64,000 nt of DNA from Psychrilyobacter atlanticus DSM 19335 (GTDB taxonomy: Bacteria > Fusobacteriota > Fusobacteriia > Fusobacteriales > Fusobacteriaceae): contig NZ_KE384548.1 in NCBI RefSeq assembly GCF_000426625.1, positions 186,001-250,000 on the forward strand, in the 5' to 3' direction. Below are positions 1 to 9,216 of this stretch, in pieces. Position 1 is the stretch's first letter. Every line of letters starts with the position of its first letter. Under the pieces are notes generated by a model. It searched no databases. It worked only from the letters and a program-made list of their open reading frames with translations, and was not told the origin of the DNA. Both the position numbers and the translations under genes were made by a program.

Positions 1-525
1 ACAGACAGTGAAGCAGAATTAAACTTCATTAAAACTCATTGTGAAAAACTAGATGTGCCGGTAGCTCTATGTGATGTATGGGCTAATGGTGGAGATGGTG
101 GAATAGAACTAGCCAAACTAGTGATAGATGAAATTGAAAACAAGGAAAATAATTTTAAATATCTCTATGAAACAGAAGAGACTATTGTGGAAAAGATAGA
201 AAAGATAGTAAAAAATATCTATGGTGGAGATGGAGTAATATTTACACCTAAAGCTAAAAAGATGATAAAAACATTAAACGAATATGGATACGATAAATTA
301 CCGATCTGTATGTCAAAAACTCAAAAGTCTATCTCAGATGATCCTAAATTGATGGGAAGACCAAGTGGATTTACCGTTACAATAAATGAATTAAGATTAT
401 CAGCAGGAGCAGGATTTATAGTAGCAATGGCTGGAAGTATCCTAGACATGCCGGGACTACCAAAAATACCTTCGGCAGAATTGATCGATATAGATGAAGA
501 TGGAATAATCTCTGGATTGTTCTAA
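1..525 (+). CDS. fhs: Formate--tetrahydrofolate ligase, C-terminal part
   Basis: This is the 3' end of a gene that begins before the window. The visible 174 codons match the C-terminal part of formyltetrahydrofolate synthetase, which makes N10-formyl-THF from formate, THF and ATP. Recognisable stretches are VALCDVWANGGDGG near the start and KTQKSISDDP and LSAGAGFIVAMAG toward the end. The product feeds the two formyl-transfer steps encoded just downstream (PurN and PurH), which explains its place ahead of the purine cluster. The gene stops 15 bases before a purine riboswitch, so it is probably a separate transcription unit. Confidence 0.93.
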   Translation, partial: TDSEAELNFIKTHCEKLDVPVALCDVWANGGDGGIELAKLVIDEIENKENNFKYLYETEETIVEKIEKIVKNIYGGDGVIFTPKAKKMIKTLNEYGYDKLPICMSKTQKSISDDPKLMGRPSGFTVTINELRLSAGAGFIVAMAGSILDMPGLPKIPSAELIDIDEDGIISGLF

Positions 526-539
526 AAAAATTAAATAAA

Positions 540-602
540 CTTATATATACCCATAATATGGTTGGGAGTCTCTACGGTTTGCCTTAAATAAACCGCTATA
601 AG
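540..602 (+). promoter_or_regulatory. Purine riboswitch aptamer, guanine type
   Basis: The aptamer of a purine riboswitch lies just upstream of purL. P1 pairs CTTATA (540-545) with TATAAG (597-602). P2 is built on the CCC/GGG pair around the ATAATATGG loop, and P3 pairs CGGTTT with AAACCG. The J2/3 core reads TCTCTAC. The ligand-reading base in J3/1 is C596 (the C74 equivalent), so guanine or hypoxanthine is the expected ligand. The base before it is G where A is usual. Confidence 0.88.
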
Positions 603-645
603 TAAATGAAAGTACTTGGATAGATCCGGGGGCTATTTTTACTTA
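599..645 (+). promoter_or_regulatory. Antiterminator of the guanine riboswitch
   Basis: TAAGTAAA (599-606) is the exact reverse complement of TTTACTTA (638-645). The first segment overlaps the 3' strand of aptamer P1 and the second lies in the upper stem and loop of the terminator. Ligand binding locks 599-602 into P1, frees the terminator and should switch the operon OFF. Confidence 0.75.
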
Positions 646-670
646 TTAAAAATAGTCCTCGGATTTTTGT
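626..670 (+). terminator. Riboswitch-controlled intrinsic terminator
   Basis: A 15-bp stem (626-640 with 648-662, three G-U pairs) closes a short loop and is followed by ATTTTTGTT. It lies between the purine aptamer and purL and is the regulated terminator of the purine cluster. Confidence 0.87.
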
Positions 671-715
671 TATTAGTAAGGAAATTATATTTATTCATAA
701 AAATTAGGAGGAGTC

Positions 716-3700
716 ATGAATCACCGTGTCTATGTAGAAAAAAAAGAAAAATTTGCTGTAGAAGCTAAAAAATTAAAAGCTGAATTAAAGGAAAATTTAA
801 ATTTAGCTCATTTGGAAGAGGTCAGAATAATAAATATATATGATCTTTTCAATGTAAAAAGAGATGAAATATCTACAATAAAAGAAGTGGTGCTTTCAGA
901 AACTGTAGTAGATTTTACCTACGATACTTTAGATTTAAAGGATAAAAAATATTTAGCTGTAGAATTTTTACCTGGTCAATTTGATCAGAGAGCAGACTCA
1001 GCCATCCAGTGTATAAATTTAATTTGTGAAGAGAGTCAGGATATATCAGTAAAAACAGGAAAAGTGCTTATCTTTTCTGGAAAACTCTCACCTGAAGATA
1101 TGGAGAAAATAAAAAAATATTATATAAATGAAGTCGAGATGAGGGAAAAAGACTTATCTAACATGGTAGAAGATGAGATAACTCCTCCAGAGGAAGTGGA
1201 GATTTATAGGGATTTTAACTCTTACACTGAGATCGAGTTGGAAAATTTTAGAAAATCTTCTGGCTTAGCTATGACTACAGCAGACATAATGCACATTCAA
1301 AAATACTTTAAGGAGGAAGAGGGAAGGAATCCTAGCGAAACTGAGATAAAAGTATTGGATACTTATTGGTCAGATCACTGCAGACATACTACTTTTGAGA
1401 CTATATTAGAAAAAATTACCTTACCTAAAGGTAGATTTGAAGAGAGTCTGCAATCAACATTTAATGAATACTTGGAAAGCAGAAGAGATGCCCACGGAGC
1501 AAGGATAGAGAAAAAACCTATGACCCTTATGGACATGGCTACCATATCAGCAAGAGAGATGAGAAAAAATGGTCTTTTAGATGATTTGGAAGTATCGGAA
1601 GAGATAAATGCCTGTTCTGTATACATAGATGTGGATATAAAAAAAGATGGGAAAAAGCAGATAGAAAAATGGTTATTGATGTTTAAAAACGAAACTCATA
1701 ATCATCCTACTGAGATTGAACCATTTGGAGGAGCTTCTACTTGTATAGGAGGAGCAATAAGAGATCCATTATCTGGGAGATCATACATATATCAGGCTAT
1801 CAGAGTGACAGGATCGGCGAATCCATTGGAAAAATTAGAGGAGACTTTACCTGGAAAACTATCTCAGAGAAAGATAACGACAGGTGCAGCTCATGGTTAT
1901 TCATCTTATGGTAATCAGATTGGTGTGGCAACTTCCCATGTAGCAGAGATATATCATCAAGGGTATAAAGCTAAAAGGATGGAAGTAGGAGCAGTAGTTG
2001 CAGCTACCCCAGCAAGTAATGTACGTCGTGAAACTCCAAATCCTGGGGATAAGATAATCTTACTCGGAGGGAAAACTGGTAGAGATGGATGTGGAGGAGC
2101 TACTGGTTCATCTAAAGAACATGATATCAACTCTATAACTACTTGTTCAGCTGAAGTTCAAAAAGGAAATGCTCCAGAAGAAAGAAAGATACAGAAATTA
2201 TTTAGGAATCCAGAGGTAACTAAATTGATTAAAAAGTGTAATGACTTTGGTGCTGGAGGAGTATCGGTAGCAATCGGAGAACTAGCAGATGGATTAATAA
2301 TAAATTTAGATAAAGTACCTGTGAAATATAGGGGATTAAATGGTACAGAATTGGCTATCTCTGAATCGCAAGAGAGGATGGCAGTGGTAGTAGAAGATAA
2401 GGACGTAAAAAAATTCTTGGAATTGTCTGATATCGAAAACTTAGAAGCAGTAGAGGTAGCAGTGGTTACAGAGGAAAGAAGATTGATAATTAACTGGAAG
2501 GAGAAATCCATAGTAGATATCAGCCGTGATTTCTTGGATACCAATGGTGTCACTGGATATATGGATATAGAGGTAGAAGCACCAACTTCAGAAAGTCCGA
2601 TGGAAACTCCTAATACAAAAGGCTCAACACTGGAAGAAAAAGTTATGAACAGGATAAGTTCACTCAATGTAAGTTCTCAAAAGGGACTTATGGAGATGTT
2701 TGACTCAACAATTGGAGCGGGGACGGTACTTATGCCATTTGGTGGAAAATATCAGCTTACTCCTACAGAGGGATCGGTTCACAAGATACCACTACTGGAG
2801 GGAACGACAGATACAGCATCTGCTATAACTTGGGGATATAATCCATTAATTACTAAATGGTCACCGTATCATGGTGGAGCTTATGCAGTGGTAGAATCAT
2901 TGGCTAAGATAGTAGCTATGGGTGGAGATTACAGAGGAGTGAGGTTATCATTCCAAGAGTACTTTGAAAAATTAGGATCTAATCCTAAAAAATGGGGTAA
3001 ACCATTTGCTGCATTACTGGGAACACAATACATAATGAAAAACTTTAACATTCCTGCCATCGGTGGTAAAGATAGTATGAGTGGAAGTTTTAATGATATA
3101 GATGTACCGCCTACATTGATCTCATTTGGAGTAACGAAGGTTCTGGCTTCTAATGTGATCTCACCGGAATTAAAAGGTAGCGGGAATAATCTATACCTAA
3201 TCAAACACAATATGAATAAAGATCTCATGCCTAATCTAGAAGAGTTAAAAACTAACTTTGAATATATCCATGAAAATATAAAGGATAAGAAGATCATCTC
3301 TGCAATGACCATAAAAGCTGGAGGAGTAGTTGAAGCTATCTCTAAGATGAGTTTTGGAAATATGGTAGGAGCTAAGATTTCAATGAAAGAAGATGAGTTG
3401 TTTAAAATGGGATATGGATCGATCCTAGTTGAAACTCCACATATTTTAGAAGATGATAATACACTCTTAATAGGGGAAACAATCCCAGCTAAGGAATTAA
3501 TCATAAATAATAAAATAATTAAATTAGATGAATTATTAACTAAATGGAAGGGGACTTTAAATGAAATATTCCCTGAAATAGTAGAAGGAAATTCAATTGA
3601 AGACGAAAATCTAGAGATTGAAACTTGTGAGAAAAAAGATCTAGTAAAACCCAAGGAAAGGATAGAAAATCCAAGAGTATTTGTACCAGCTTTTCCTGGA

Positions 3701-4468
3701 ACTAACTGTGAATATGATTCTATGAAAGCCTTCGCTAAGGAAGGAGCACTGCCATTTACAATGACATTTAGAAACTTAACTATGGATCATATAACAAAAT
3801 CTATAGATGAGATGGTAAATCATATAGATAACTGTGAAATTCTAATGTTACCTGGAGGATTTTCAGCAGGAGATGAACCAGAGGGGTCAGCTAAATTTAT
3901 AGCAACTATCTTAAGAAATGAAAAGATAAAGAAAGCGGTAGAGAGATTATTAGGTAGAGACGGATTGATCTTAGGAATATGCAATGGATTCCAAGCACTT
4001 GTAAAATCTGGACTACTACCTAATGGAGTAATCGGAGATTTAGATGAGAATTCTCCTACCTTGACTTATAACGACATCAATAGACATATATCAAAAATAG
4101 TAACAACTAAGGTTGTATCTAATAATTCACCGTGGTTCAGTGATATTGAAGTAGGATCAAAACACCAAATAGCTGTATCTCATGGAGAAGGAAAATTTGT
4201 TGTAGGGGAGGAAAAACTGAAAGAATTAATAGAGAATGGTCAAATAGCCACTCAATATATTGACTTAGATGGGAACCCGACCAATCATGGAGAGTATAAT
4301 CCAAATGGATCTGTCTATGCAATCGAAGGAATAACTTCTAAAGATGGAAGGATTTTCGGTAAGATGGGACATTCTGAGAGAACAGGAGAAAATTTATATA
4401 AAAATATCATAGGAGATAAGGAACAAAATATCTTTAGAAATGGTGTGAATTATTTCAGAAACAGATAA
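716..4468 (+). CDS. purL: Phosphoribosylformylglycinamidine synthase, single-chain form
   Basis: Converts FGAR to FGAM with ATP and glutamine, the fourth step of IMP synthesis. At 1,250 residues it is the long form with synthetase and glutaminase fused, not the PurS/PurQ/PurL complex of Bacillus. The synthetase part shows KNETHNHPTEIEPFGGA near residue 325 and FNDFGAGG-type glycine-rich stretches. The class I glutaminase at the C terminus has its nucleophile at Cys1089 in GICNGF, with His1219 and Glu1221 in GHSERTG. An AGGAGG Shine-Dalgarno sits four bases before ATG. It is the first gene behind the guanine riboswitch, so the whole cluster should fall when guanine is plentiful. Confidence 0.97.
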   Translation: MNHRVYVEKKEKFAVEAKKLKAELKENLNLAHLEEVRIINIYDLFNVKRDEISTIKEVVLSETVVDFTYDTLDLKDKKYLAVEFLPGQFDQRADSAIQCINLICEESQDISVKTGKVLIFSGKLSPEDMEKIKKYYINEVEMREKDLSNMVEDEITPPEEVEIYRDFNSYTEIELENFRKSSGLAMTTADIMHIQKYFKEEEGRNPSETEIKVLDTYWSDHCRHTTFETILEKITLPKGRFEESLQSTFNEYLESRRDAHGARIEKKPMTLMDMATISAREMRKNGLLDDLEVSEEINACSVYIDVDIKKDGKKQIEKWLLMFKNETHNHPTEIEPFGGASTCIGGAIRDPLSGRSYIYQAIRVTGSANPLEKLEETLPGKLSQRKITTGAAHGYSSYGNQIGVATSHVAEIYHQGYKAKRMEVGAVVAATPASNVRRETPNPGDKIILLGGKTGRDGCGGATGSSKEHDINSITTCSAEVQKGNAPEERKIQKLFRNPEVTKLIKKCNDFGAGGVSVAIGELADGLIINLDKVPVKYRGLNGTELAISESQERMAVVVEDKDVKKFLELSDIENLEAVEVAVVTEERRLIINWKEKSIVDISRDFLDTNGVTGYMDIEVEAPTSESPMETPNTKGSTLEEKVMNRISSLNVSSQKGLMEMFDSTIGAGTVLMPFGGKYQLTPTEGSVHKIPLLEGTTDTASAITWGYNPLITKWSPYHGGAYAVVESLAKIVAMGGDYRGVRLSFQEYFEKLGSNPKKWGKPFAALLGTQYIMKNFNIPAIGGKDSMSGSFNDIDVPPTLISFGVTKVLASNVISPELKGSGNNLYLIKHNMNKDLMPNLEELKTNFEYIHENIKDKKIISAMTIKAGGVVEAISKMSFGNMVGAKISMKEDELFKMGYGSILVETPHILEDDNTLLIGETIPAKELIINNKIIKLDELLTKWKGTLNEIFPEIVEGNSIEDENLEIETCEKKDLVKPKERIENPRVFVPAFPGTNCEYDSMKAFAKEGALPFTMTFRNLTMDHITKSIDEMVNHIDNCEILMLPGGFSAGDEPEGSAKFIATILRNEKIKKAVERLLGRDGLILGICNGFQALVKSGLLPNGVIGDLDENSPTLTYNDINRHISKIVTTKVVSNNSPWFSDIEVGSKHQIAVSHGEGKFVVGEEKLKELIENGQIATQYIDLDGNPTNHGEYNPNGSVYAIEGITSKDGRIFGKMGHSERTGENLYKNIIGDKEQNIFRNGVNYFRNR

Positions 4469-4564
4469 TTGTATCAGATTTCATGTCTGCCAGGGGTAGA
4501 TATATAAAATAAAAGCAGGATATTGGCGGAATAAAAAATATTTTTATATAAAAGGAGAGAAATT

Positions 4565-5044
4565 ATGAAGGTAGCTATTATATTTGGAAGTAAATCGGAT
4601 ACAGATGTTATGAGAGGGGCAGCAAATTGTCTGAGAGAGTTTGGGATTGAATTTGAAGCACATGTATTATCAGCTCATAGAGTTCCGGAAAAATTGGTAG
4701 AAACATTAAAAAGATTGGAAGCAGAAGATACACAAGCAATAATTGCAGGGGCAGGATTAGCAGCACACCTGCCGGGAGTGATAGCTTCTAAAACGACGCT
4801 GCCAGTTGTAGGAGTACCTATAAGAGCAGCATTAGATGGAATGGATGCACTACTATCAATTGTACAGATGCCAAAATCTATCCCAGTAGCTACAGTTGGA
4901 ATCAATAATTCCTATAATGCAGGGATGTTAGTGGTGCAGATATTAGCACTGAAATACCCTGAAGTTCAGGAAAAATTAGTGAAATTTAGAGAAAATATGA
5001 AGAAAAATTTCATTGCAGACAATGAAAATGGAGTAGAATTATAA
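4565..5044 (+). CDS. purE: N5-carboxyaminoimidazole ribonucleotide mutase
   Basis: Rearranges N5-CAIR to CAIR in purine synthesis. The 159-residue protein has GSKSDTDVM at the N terminus, SAHRVPE near residue 40 and [10 protein letters not shown] near residue 65, which fit class I PurE more than the class II AIR carboxylases. Class I enzymes normally need PurK to supply N5-CAIR, but no purK is seen anywhere in the window. The gene follows purL by 96 bases with SD AAAGGAGAG. Confidence 0.94.
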   Translation: MKVAIIFGSKSDTDVMRGAANCLREFGIEFEAHVLSAHRVPEKLVETLKRLEAEDTQAIIAGAGLAAHLPGVIASKTTLPVVGVPIRAALDGMDALLSIVQMPKSIPVATVGINNSYNAGMLVVQILALKYPEVQEKLVKFRENMKKNFIADNENGVEL

Positions 5045-5117
5045 AGAAGTTATAAGCTAATAGTTAAGAGCTGATAATAGAATTAGTAGACGTTGAGACT
5101 AGGTTGAATATATAGGC

Positions 5118-5145
5118 TGAATCATACAGGGTTTGTATGATTCAT
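5118..5145 (+). other. Intergenic hairpin between purE and purC
   Basis: TGAATCATACA pairs with TGTATGATTCA around a short loop. No T-run follows, so it is more likely a processing or stability element of the polycistronic mRNA than a terminator. Confidence 0.5.
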
Positions 5146-5183
5146 GATAAAAAATTTAATTTGAATAAAATCGGAGGCTGAAG

Positions 5184-5894
5184 ATGGAAAAGAGAGAATT
5201 TATATATGAAGGTAAGGCTAAACAAATATATGCTACAGACAATGAGAACTTGGTAATAATTCATTATAAAGACGATGCTACTGCTGGAAATGGAGAAAAA
5301 AAGGGGATAATCTCTAATAAGGGAATGATAAATAATGAGATCACAACTATCTTATTTGAAAATTTAGAAAAAAATGGTATCAGAACTCATTTTCAAGAAA
5401 AATTAAATGAGAGAGATCAGTTATGTGAAAAACTGGAAATCTTTCCATTAGAAGTAATAGTAAGAAATATAATAGCCGGGTCAATGGCTAAAAGGGTAGG
5501 AATTGAAGAGGGAACTAAACCTGAAAATACTATCTTTGAAATATGCTATAAAAATGATGAATTTGGTGATCCACTTATTAATGACCATCATGCAGTGGCT
5601 ATGGGGTTAGCTACATACGATGAATTAAAAAAGATCTATGAGATTACAGGAAAGATAAATACTCTATTACTTAAAGCCTTTGGAGATGAAGGGATAGACT
5701 TAGTGGATTTTAAAATTGAATTTGGAAAAAATGCTGCTGGAGAGATAGTTTTAGCTGATGAAATTTCACCAGATACCTGCAGATTATGGGATAAGGCTAC
5801 AGGACAAAAACTAGATAAAGATAGATTCAGAAGAGATTTAGGGAGTATAGAGGAAGCATACATCGAGATATTAAAAAGACTAGGAGCAAAATAA
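5184..5894 (+). CDS. purC: SAICAR synthase
   Basis: Joins CAIR and aspartate with ATP to form SAICAR. The 236-residue length and order of motifs are typical: EGKAKQIY at the N terminus (nucleotide site), [12 protein letters not shown] near residue 95, and [14 protein letters not shown] near residue 190. SD CGGAGG is placed well before ATG. The stop codon overlaps the purF start by one base, so the two are translationally coupled. Confidence 0.96.
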   Translation: MEKREFIYEGKAKQIYATDNENLVIIHYKDDATAGNGEKKGIISNKGMINNEITTILFENLEKNGIRTHFQEKLNERDQLCEKLEIFPLEVIVRNIIAGSMAKRVGIEEGTKPENTIFEICYKNDEFGDPLINDHHAVAMGLATYDELKKIYEITGKINTLLLKAFGDEGIDLVDFKIEFGKNAAGEIVLADEISPDTCRLWDKATGQKLDKDRFRRDLGSIEEAYIEILKRLGAK

Positions 5895-7285
5895 TGGTTG
5901 TATATAATGAATCAGAGAAGATGGAAGAAGAATGTGGTGTATTTGGAATTTATTCCAAAGAAGATAAAAAAGACATAGCAGGACTTATCTACTATGGGTT
6001 GTGTTCATTACAGCACAGAGGACAAGAAAGTGCAGGAATGAGTATATCTAAAGATGAAAAGATAAAAACCTATAAGGGCCAGGGACTGGTTTCAGATGTA
6101 TTCTCAGAAACAACTTTAAAAGAAACGGTAGGAAATGTAGGGATAGGTCATGTTAGATACTCTACAGCTGGTGGATCATGTGAGGGGAATGCACAGCCAC
6201 TCCAAAGACATTCTAAATTAGGAGATATAGCTGTGGCTCACAATGGAAACCTTATCAACCCTATGATAATCAAAGAATTATTGGAAGATGCAGGGGTGGC
6301 ATTCCAAACTACTACCGATTCAGAAGTTATTATAAATATGATGGCTAGAAGGTCTAAAAACGGATTGAAGTCAACATTGGTAGATACCATATCAGCTATA
6401 AAGGGATCTTTTGCTCTAGTAATAGCTGTACAAAATAAATTGATTGGAATAAGAGATCCATATGGGATTAGACCACTCTGCATGGGTAAGTTAGAGGATG
6501 GAAGTATTGTACTGGCATCTGAATCATGCGCTTTAGACTCTGTAGGAGCAGAATTAATAAGAGACATAAATGCAGGGGAGATAGTAATAATAGATGAAAA
6601 TGGTGTAGAAGCGATCAACTATAACGAACAATCTCACAAAGCACCTTGCTCATTTGAACATATTTATTTCGCTAGACCAGATTCTGTGATAGATGGATTG
6701 GATGTATATAAAAGCAGATATGAAACAGGGGTAAAACTATGGGAACAGGGGAAGATCGAAGCAGATATTGTTATAGGTGTCCCGGATTCCGGGCTGCCGG
6801 CAGCTCAAGGATATGCAATAGCTTCAGGGATACCATTTGTGACTGGGTTAGTAAAAAATAAATATATAGGTAGGACATTTATAAAACCATCTCAGGAACT
6901 TCGTGAAAGAGCTGTAAGGGTAAAATTGAATCCAATTAGATCTATGATAGAGGGGAAAAGAGTTGTAGTAATAGATGATTCATTGGTTCGTGGGACCACA
7001 AGTAAAAAATTAATAGAGATGTTGAGGGGTGCAGGAGCTACAGAGGTTCACTTTAGATCTGCCAGCCCAGCAGTGATGCACCCATGTTATTTTGGTGTAG
7101 ATATAGCATATAGGAAGGAACTTTTAGCTGCAGAGATGTCTGTAGATGAGATATGTGAATATATCGGTGCAGATAGTCTGGATTTTTTAAAGTTAGATAA
7201 TTTAACTAATACTTTGGGAAGTAAAAGTTTCTGTATGGGATGTTTTAACGGAATATATCCCATGTCTACAGTAGCGAATATGTAG
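5894..7285 (+). CDS. purF: Amidophosphoribosyltransferase
   Basis: First committed step of purine synthesis: PRPP plus glutamine gives phosphoribosylamine. It is the Bacillus-type enzyme. A 13-residue leader precedes Cys14 (EEE|CGVFG), the N-terminal nucleophile exposed after propeptide removal. The PRPP loop VVVIDDSLVRGTTS lies near residue 355. Cysteines in PCSFEH, HPCYFG and FCMGC match the four ligands of the structural 4Fe-4S cluster known in the B. subtilis enzyme, which makes it oxygen-sensitive. The gene starts inside the purC stop. Confidence 0.96.
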   Translation: MVVYNESEKMEEECGVFGIYSKEDKKDIAGLIYYGLCSLQHRGQESAGMSISKDEKIKTYKGQGLVSDVFSETTLKETVGNVGIGHVRYSTAGGSCEGNAQPLQRHSKLGDIAVAHNGNLINPMIIKELLEDAGVAFQTTTDSEVIINMMARRSKNGLKSTLVDTISAIKGSFALVIAVQNKLIGIRDPYGIRPLCMGKLEDGSIVLASESCALDSVGAELIRDINAGEIVIIDENGVEAINYNEQSHKAPCSFEHIYFARPDSVIDGLDVYKSRYETGVKLWEQGKIEADIVIGVPDSGLPAAQGYAIASGIPFVTGLVKNKYIGRTFIKPSQELRERAVRVKLNPIRSMIEGKRVVVIDDSLVRGTTSKKLIEMLRGAGATEVHFRSASPAVMHPCYFGVDIAYRKELLAAEMSVDEICEYIGADSLDFLKLDNLTNTLGSKSFCMGCFNGIYPMSTVANM

Positions 7286-7618
7286 TTTGTTGTTACTTTT
7301 TTCTTGAAATAAAAGTAACCAAAAATTCAAGATTCTATAAAAATCACTATTACATAGTGAATGAAATTATAAAAAATCAGACCGCAAGGGTCTTCACCAT
7401 AACTCTATAAAATTTATTTTATAAATTTAAGAGTTGTGAGAGAGTCGATTACCTCAGAAAAAATATAAATAATTAAAAAAATTATATTTTTAAAATCGTC
7501 CGTTTTATAAATTTTATCTTCATATTACATTACATAATTTTTATAATATCATCAAAAATAAAAGAACATAGATCAGAGATTAAATCTGTGTAATCTGTGT
7601 CAAAAAGGGAGTGTAGAG
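7286..7618 (+). other. Gene-free interval with hairpins between purF and purM
   Basis: No coding frame is supported in these 333 bases. GTTACTTTT pairs with AAAAGTAAC at about 7292-7319 directly after purF and may attenuate readthrough. AGACC-gcaa-GGGTCT forms a second small hairpin near 7378. The end carries direct repeats of AATCTGTGT. The interval looks like degenerate intergenic repeat sequence, related in style to 10,738-10,832. Confidence 0.5.
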
Positions 7619-8620
7619 ATGTCAACAATTTCATATAAAGATGCAGGGGTAAATAAGGAAGAGGGATACAAGTCAGTAGGACTAATGAAGGATTTAGTAA
7701 AGAAAACACATAATAAAAGTGTACTTACCGGCTTAGGCAGCTTTGGTGCAATGTATCAATTGGGACAAATGAAAGACCCAATATTAGTATCTGGAACAGA
7801 TGGTGTAGGAACTAAATTGGAGATAGCATTCAAAACTAAAACCTATGACACTGTAGGAATTGATTGTGTGGCTATGTGTGTAAACGATGTATTGTGTCAT
7901 GGAGCTAAACCACTATTTTTCTTAGATTATATGGCTTGTGGAAAGTTAGATGCAGATGTCGCGGCGACACTTGTAAGCGGAATAACAGAAGGTTGTTTAC
8001 AGTCTGATGCGGCATTGGTTGGTGGAGAGACAGCAGAGATGCCTGGATTTTATAAAGATGGAGATTATGATATAGCCGGATTTACAGTGGGAGTAGTTGA
8101 AAAAGAAGATCTTATAGATGGATCGAAGATAGAAGAGGGAGATACAATCATAGCATTGCCTTCATCAGGGGTGCACAGTAATGGATTTTCACTGGTAAGA
8201 AAATTAGTAACTGACTATGATACTAAATATGAGGATAAAACAATAGGAGAGGAACTGCTTACTCCTACAAGAATATATGTAAAACCTATCTTAGAACTTA
8301 TTAAAAAGCATAGGATAAACGGTCTGGCTCACATGACTGGTGGGGGAATAATTGAAAATTTACCTAGAGTAATACCAGCAGGATTAGAAGCTATCGTTGA
8401 TAAATCAGCAATAAAGATACTTCCTATCTTTAAATATCTAATGTCACTGGGAGTAGATGAATCTGAGATGTGGGGAACATTTAACATGGGAGTAGGATTT
8501 GTAATAATAGCTAATTCTAGTGAAAGAGATGGAATAATCAAAACTTTGGAGGAGCTTGGAGAGGCTCCATATGAGATAGGAACTATATCTAAGGGAGATA
8601 ATGGAATATGTTTAAGATAG
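7619..8620 (+). CDS. purM: AIR synthase
   Basis: Closes the imidazole ring of FGAM to AIR with ATP. The 333-residue protein shows SYKDAGVN at the N terminus, SGTDGVGTK near residue 58, GGETAEMPG near residue 138 and HMTGGGIIENLPR near residue 238, all typical of PurM. SD GGGAG lies before ATG. Its last 13 bases overlap purN. Confidence 0.96.
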   Translation: MSTISYKDAGVNKEEGYKSVGLMKDLVKKTHNKSVLTGLGSFGAMYQLGQMKDPILVSGTDGVGTKLEIAFKTKTYDTVGIDCVAMCVNDVLCHGAKPLFFLDYMACGKLDADVAATLVSGITEGCLQSDAALVGGETAEMPGFYKDGDYDIAGFTVGVVEKEDLIDGSKIEEGDTIIALPSSGVHSNGFSLVRKLVTDYDTKYEDKTIGEELLTPTRIYVKPILELIKKHRINGLAHMTGGGIIENLPRVIPAGLEAIVDKSAIKILPIFKYLMSLGVDESEMWGTFNMGVGFVIIANSSERDGIIKTLEELGEAPYEIGTISKGDNGICLR

Positions 8621-9183
8621 CAGTTTTAATATCAGGTGGTGGAAGTAATTTACAATCCATAATTGATACTGTCTCTACATCAAAAGTAGAATATGAGATA
8701 TCATGCGTTATAGCAGATAGGGAATGTTATGGTATTGAAAGGGCAAAACAAAATAATATAGTGACAAAAATATTTGATAGAAAGGTATTAAAAAAAGATA
8801 TTTCTAAAAAGATAGATGGATATTTAGGAGATCACGTAGATCTAGTGGTTTTAGCAGGATTTTTATCGATCCTGGATGAAGAATTTATAAATAATAGGAA
8901 GGGGAGGATAATAAATATCCATCCTTCCCTCCTGCCTAAATTTGGTGGGCCTGGAATGTTTGGGATGAGAATTCACCGGGCAGTAATAGATGCTAAAGAA
9001 TCTGAATCCGGCTGTACAGTTCACTATGTAGATGCAGGTATAGATACAGGAGAGATAATAGAGCAAATAAATGTAAAAGTTGACCCAAAAGATACCGCAG
9101 AGATTTTACAAAAGAAAGTATTGGTGGAAGAGCATAAATTGTTGCCAAAGGCTATTGAGCAGGTACTATATAATTTAAAATAA
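8608..9183 (+). CDS. purN: GAR transformylase (formyl-THF dependent)
   Basis: Transfers formyl from N10-formyl-THF to GAR. The 191-residue protein has ISGGGSNLQ (phosphate loop) at the N terminus and the catalytic trio Asn103, His105 (NIHPSLLP) and Asp146 (GIDTGEI). It overlaps purM by 13 bases, so it is probably translated by coupling. It uses the formyl-THF made by the ligase at the left edge of the window. Confidence 0.95.
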   Translation: MFKIAVLISGGGSNLQSIIDTVSTSKVEYEISCVIADRECYGIERAKQNNIVTKIFDRKVLKKDISKKIDGYLGDHVDLVVLAGFLSILDEEFINNRKGRIINIHPSLLPKFGGPGMFGMRIHRAVIDAKESESGCTVHYVDAGIDTGEIIEQINVKVDPKDTAEILQKKVLVEEHKLLPKAIEQVLYNLK

Positions 9184-9216
9184 AAAGTTGTAAAAAGCAC
9201 ATAGGAGGATATACAA

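Noticed and set aside
2929-3654. A 241-codon open frame on the - strand inside purL
   Set aside because: It lies wholly opposite a well-conserved purL segment, has no ribosome site and is Ser/Phe/Leu/Ile-rich as expected for a reverse-strand shadow in AT-rich DNA.
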